Origin: DASUGC01 sp035606665
Lineage (GTDB): Bacteria; Acidobacteriota; Vicinamibacteria; Vicinamibacterales; SCN-69-37
Reading direction: 5' to 3'
Length of the DNA stretch: 64,000 bases
Assembly: GCA_035606665.1 (NCBI GenBank)
Contig: DATNEY010000013.1
Span: 1-64,000, forward strand
Under the pieces are notes generated by a model, which saw nothing but the letters and a program-made list of their open reading frames with translations, had not been told where the DNA came from and searched no databases. Shown here piece by piece: positions 60,878-64,000 of the stretch. The first letter of the stretch is position 1, and each line of letters opens with the position of its first letter. The position numbers and the translations under genes were made by a program.

Positions 60878-61629
60878 TAATGCCTCTGACTCCTTAGCGA
60901 CTCCAGACGCAGACCAAAATCGGCAGCGCCCGTGGGCTGAAGCCGCGAGATTGCGGCGTTCAGCGCCGTTTGCGTCTGTCCCGCGGTCACGCCTGGCCGC
61001 GGCCGGATGAGCGGCGAATACCAGCCTTCGCGGTTCGTGGAACCATCCAGAAGGTCGGTGGAGAGCACGAGTACCTGCGCCGCAGGATCGAGCTCAGGCG
61101 TGGCCGCGAACACGCCCGGAGGCAACACACCAATGATCTGGCCCTCGTCCCGCCATCCGTACCGGACGTTCGTTCGTACGAACCTCGAGCCGACGGCGTC
61201 CGCTCTGCCTTGGTAGCGCGACAACCAGGTGGCATGCGTCAGGATCGCCAGTACTTTTCCGCCCTTCGCTTCGGCCTCGACGAAATCGCGTCCAAGCGCC
61301 GGCTTGATGCGGAGCACGGAGAGCGCGTTCCACGTGACTTCGCTTGCGGTCATCGACGCACCGCTCGAGTCAAGCGCTCCGTACTGGACACCGCCGGCCA
61401 GGCCCACGACGGCGATGTCGGCGAGCTGGCTGGTCGCGCGCGTTGCGGCCGCCGCGTAGGTGCCGGGCAGCGTGCCGAATCCCTGGCCGGTCGCGGTGTC
61501 GAAGTACCTGAGCACAAACACATCGTCCGTGGCTTGCGGATTCGCCGGCCACCCGATGCGAATACTTTGCGCCGCTACAACCGATGAGAATGCAATCGCC
61601 AACGCCGTGACTACCTTCGCGCTTCTCAT
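60877..61629 (-). CDS. Stand-alone MacB-type periplasmic core domain protein
   Basis: ATG 61629 (MRSAKVVTALAIAFSSVVAAQ) gives 250 residues with a signal peptide. The rest resembles the periplasmic core domain of ADOP/MacB permeases: DDVFVLRYFDTATGQGFGTL, VTWNALSVLRIKPALGRDFVEAEAK, VLAILTHATWLSRYQGRADAVG, IIGVLPPGVFAATPELDPAAQV and TAGQTQTALNAAISRL. No membrane helices follow, so the domain is exported alone. It lies 14 bases after the permease gene and is probably made with it. It could be a paralogous fragment turned partner, or a degraded permease. Confidence 0.75.
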   Translation of the reverse strand: MRSAKVVTALAIAFSSVVAAQSIRIGWPANPQATDDVFVLRYFDTATGQGFGTLPGTYAAAATRATSQLADIAVVGLAGGVQYGALDSSGASMTASEVTWNALSVLRIKPALGRDFVEAEAKGGKVLAILTHATWLSRYQGRADAVGSRFVRTNVRYGWRDEGQIIGVLPPGVFAATPELDPAAQVLVLSTDLLDGSTNREGWYSPLIRPRPGVTAGQTQTALNAAISRLQPTGAADFGLRLESLRSQRH

Positions 61630-61643
61630 GAGGGCCTCCGTGG

Positions 61644-63989
61644 TTACTCTGATCTGAGAACTTCCGTCGGACTGATACGCGTGGCTCGAAGCGCGGGCAA
61701 CCAGGCGGCAAAGAGCGCGGCAGCCAGTACCGTCGCCGACGCAACGGCCCACATCCGGGGATCGGACGCGTCCACTTTGAACAGCTGCGCTTCGGCCAGC
61801 TGCTTCCCCCAGCCGATCAGAACGGCCCCGGCGACAAGGCCCGCCGCCACCGGCCAGATGGCCTGTCGAATCATCAGCGCCACCAGCGAAGCGGGCGACG
61901 CGCCAATGGCCAGGCGCACACCCATCTCGCGTGTCCTCGCGGCTACGAGGTAGGCGACGACGCTGAAGATGCCGAGCGCAGTAAGCAAGAGCGCAAGCGT
62001 TGCGAGGCTCGCCAGCACGATGGACTGGAAACGCGGGCCACGGAACGCGTTGTCCTTGGCGATTTGATCTTCCCACCAGCTGAGCGCCGGCGTGAGACCG
62101 GTGGCGGCGCGGAGGTCCCGCTTGATCTCGGTGAACGTGTCCGCGCGCCGCTCGTGAAGCCTCGCGACGAAAGTAAACCGGCCGAGTTTCTCGCCGGGCA
62201 TCACGTACGTGAGCGGGGGTGAATCGCGCTCCAGTGAGCTCACGACATCGCCCACGACTCCCACGACGCGATGGTGGTCGCCGCTCATATCGTCAAATGT
62301 CGCACCGATCGCGTCCCTGTCACCAAACAGTGCGCGCGCCGCGGTCTGTGACACGACCGCTCCGCTCTCGCCGGCCGTCGCGTCATCCCACGTCAGGGTG
62401 CGCCCACGAATGACCGGAATCGCGGCGGCCTCGAAATAGCCCGGCAGCGCATACACCACGCCGGCTTTGTGATCGGCCGTTCCATTGTCCGGCGCTGACA
62501 GCGTGAACGGCAGTGTGCTGACGCCGCCGGCCGCCACGACGTCAGCGCGGCTCTGGATCGCTTCGAGCGCCCGTCTGAGGAATCCCTGCCTCGCTGTCCC
62601 GGCGGGTCCTGGACCGACGGTGATCAGCGCAACGCGCTCCGTCGAAAAGCCGAGTGGCGTGCGAAGCACCGACAGGAACGCCTGGCCGGCGATGACCGCC
62701 CCGAACACCACCGCCACCGCGATCGCCACCTGGACAGCGACCAGAGACCGTCCGAGACGAATCCGCGACCCGCGTCCACCCCGCCGCTGAATCAACGCGA
62801 GCACGTCGACGCCCGTCGCACGCCAGGCCGGAATGATGCTGAAGGCCACGGCACAGAGCAGACCCATCGTCAGCGCCATCGCAACGACGCGAACGCTCAC
62901 ACCAGTCTGCACGCGGCCGAAGTTGTACGCGGCTGGTGGTACGTGCGGCAGCAACAGGTCGAAGCTCAGGGCCGTCAGACCAACGGCAAGCAACGCGCCG
63001 CCAAGGCCAATCATCAGCGCTTCGAACAGCATCGGGCGAATCAACCGCAGGCGGCTGCCGCCAAGCGCCAGCCGGACCGCCGTCTCATGAAGGTGTCGGC
63101 GGCTGCGTACAAGCATCATGTTCGCGAGGTTGGCGCACCCGAGCAACAGGATGAAGACGGTCGCTGCGAGGAGGAACCGCATGACGGGCCGGCCCACCGG
63201 GTACAGCACGGCACGAACGTCGTTCAAGGCCGGCAGCGAGTCGACCCGGCCGAGAGTCTGCCTCGTCGCGGCAGTCGCGGCTGCGACTTCCGCCTGTGCG
63301 CGCTCGCGCGAGACGCCACGGGCGATGCGCACGATCGGATAGAAGGTGCCGCCCTTCTCGCCCCGCGCCATCGGCGCGCGCATCGTCACGATCGCGAGTC
63401 TGTCTGACGTGTTCGATGGAAATACGAATCCCGGCGGGAGGACGCCGGCGACGTGGAGCGTCACGGCGCCGAGCGTCACTTGCCGCCCGACAATGGATTC
63501 GTCGCGGCCAAAAAGCTCGACCCAGGCGACGTGTGACAACACCGCAATACGATTCTCCTGACCGGCATCGGCCGCCGAAAACAGCCGGCCACGGGCAGGC
63601 TGCACACCCAACAGCGTGAAGTAGTTCGGCGTGGCGCTCATCAGAGGCACCGGCCTGAGGCCGCCCGGCGTGTCCAGGGTCGCTCGGCCCGATCCCCTGA
63701 AGGCTTCGAGCAAGGCGACATTGCTCACATCCGGACAGCCATCGTCGATCGCTGCCAGCAAGGCGTAGGGCGTGTTGGTGTAATGCCTCCCGGTGGTCGG
63801 GTCCATCATCGTGATGACGGCGACGCCGTCGGCGTCGGCATACGGCAGCGGCCGGAACAGCACGGCGTCGGCCACGCTGAGAATCGCGGCATTCGCACCG
63901 ACGGTCAGCGTAACGGTTGCGATCGCGACGAGCGCGAAACCTGGCGCGTGGCGAAGGCGGCGCCAGGCAAATCTGAAGTCGTCCCACAA
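61644..63989 (-). CDS. ADOP-type FtsX/MacB-like ABC permease
   Basis: A 781-residue permease of the acidobacterial duplicated type. An N-terminal cytosolic helix (WDDFRFAWRRLRHAPGFALVAIATVTLTVGANAAILS) leads into the first membrane helix. Then come a MacB periplasmic core (residues about 40-260), an FtsX membrane block (RPVMRFLLAATVFILLLGCANLANMMLVRSRRH onward), a second core domain (about 440-640) and a second FtsX block ending ALRATRISPTEVLRSE. No ATPase gene is in the window. Such permeases are thought to work mechanically on periplasmic partners or export lipids or drugs. The start at 63989 is the family-typical one; the last 11 bases of the window hold nothing. Confidence 0.92.
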   Translation of the reverse strand: MWDDFRFAWRRLRHAPGFALVAIATVTLTVGANAAILSVADAVLFRPLPYADADGVAVITMMDPTTGRHYTNTPYALLAAIDDGCPDVSNVALLEAFRGSGRATLDTPGGLRPVPLMSATPNYFTLLGVQPARGRLFSAADAGQENRIAVLSHVAWVELFGRDESIVGRQVTLGAVTLHVAGVLPPGFVFPSNTSDRLAIVTMRAPMARGEKGGTFYPIVRIARGVSRERAQAEVAAATAATRQTLGRVDSLPALNDVRAVLYPVGRPVMRFLLAATVFILLLGCANLANMMLVRSRRHLHETAVRLALGGSRLRLIRPMLFEALMIGLGGALLAVGLTALSFDLLLPHVPPAAYNFGRVQTGVSVRVVAMALTMGLLCAVAFSIIPAWRATGVDVLALIQRRGGRGSRIRLGRSLVAVQVAIAVAVVFGAVIAGQAFLSVLRTPLGFSTERVALITVGPGPAGTARQGFLRRALEAIQSRADVVAAGGVSTLPFTLSAPDNGTADHKAGVVYALPGYFEAAAIPVIRGRTLTWDDATAGESGAVVSQTAARALFGDRDAIGATFDDMSGDHHRVVGVVGDVVSSLERDSPPLTYVMPGEKLGRFTFVARLHERRADTFTEIKRDLRAATGLTPALSWWEDQIAKDNAFRGPRFQSIVLASLATLALLLTALGIFSVVAYLVAARTREMGVRLAIGASPASLVALMIRQAIWPVAAGLVAGAVLIGWGKQLAEAQLFKVDASDPRMWAVASATVLAAALFAAWLPALRATRISPTEVLRSE

Positions 63990-64000
63990 GCCGAAGAGGC

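Overview
The window is GC-rich and densely coded on both strands. It most likely comes from an Acidobacteriota chromosome, plausibly of the Vicinamibacteria type. The pointers are an ADOP-type (acidobacterial) FtsX/MacB permease, a VWFA-related secreted protein of the acidobacterial kind, a very large Oar-like TonB-dependent receptor with an N-terminal carboxypeptidase-regulatory domain, a fused E1 alpha/beta oxo-acid dehydrogenase, and many secreted or membrane proteins of unknown role. This placement is inference; there is no rRNA or other decisive phylogenetic marker here. No phage, insertion sequence, CRISPR array or origin was seen.

Layout. Positions 1-4778 (minus strand) hold the 5' part of ftsH overlapped by tilS, a CAT-anticodon tRNA, a deoxyhypusine-synthase-like protein and queA. 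Positions 4799-7545 (plus) hold glgX and a small secreted protein. Positions 7571-11674 (minus) are the classical yebC-ruvC-ruvA-ruvB recombination cluster followed by fabH. tyrA (chorismate mutase/prephenate dehydrogenase fusion) faces plus at 11738. Positions 12808-19222 (minus) hold a methyltransferase, the E1 fusion, a membrane protein and hrpB; an NCS1 permease, dus and a TonB-dependent receptor run plus to 23897.

Positions 23946-25348 hold a small signalling group: a NarL-type response regulator, a 77-residue stand-alone histidine phosphoacceptor-like protein and a PilZ-like protein. Positions 25397-29977 are a polysaccharide or lipid-linked sugar locus with two GT-C membrane glycosyltransferases, a methyltransferase and a two-domain acetyltransferase/ketoisomerase. 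Positions 30027-36418 (minus) hold a secreted protein with Cys-pair repeats on Thr-Pro linkers, a HEAT-repeat protein, a TPCP-motif metal P-type ATPase, and msrB-msrA.

Positions 36532-41493 (plus) hold a tightly packed run of SnoaL-like, acetamidase-like, patatin and M1 aminopeptidase genes. Positions 41625-47239 (minus) hold a GT-C protein, a degenerate SDR with a cupin, a beta-propeller secreted protein, and a small membrane protein overlapping a bactofilin. Gamma-glutamyltransferase is at 47289. Positions 49154-59113 (minus) hold a GT2/GT-C-TPR pair, a giant receptor, a VWA protein and a lipoprotein. glnA sits alone on plus at 59307 behind a dyad-bearing promoter region, and the window closes with the ADOP permease and a stand-alone periplasmic-core-domain protein.

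Genes are separated by an unusual number of inverted repeats. At least three families of short dispersed repeats recur in gene junctions: a CTCAGACACAC palindrome, GGGAACGA-type palindromes and a GGGGGC-GAA-GCCCCC hairpin. Some of them run into the ends of coding sequences. The most unusual items are the kinase-less phosphoacceptor protein, the Cys-pair repeat protein, the DHS-like protein coupled to queA, the stand-alone MacB-type periplasmic domain beside its permease, and the dispersed palindromes.
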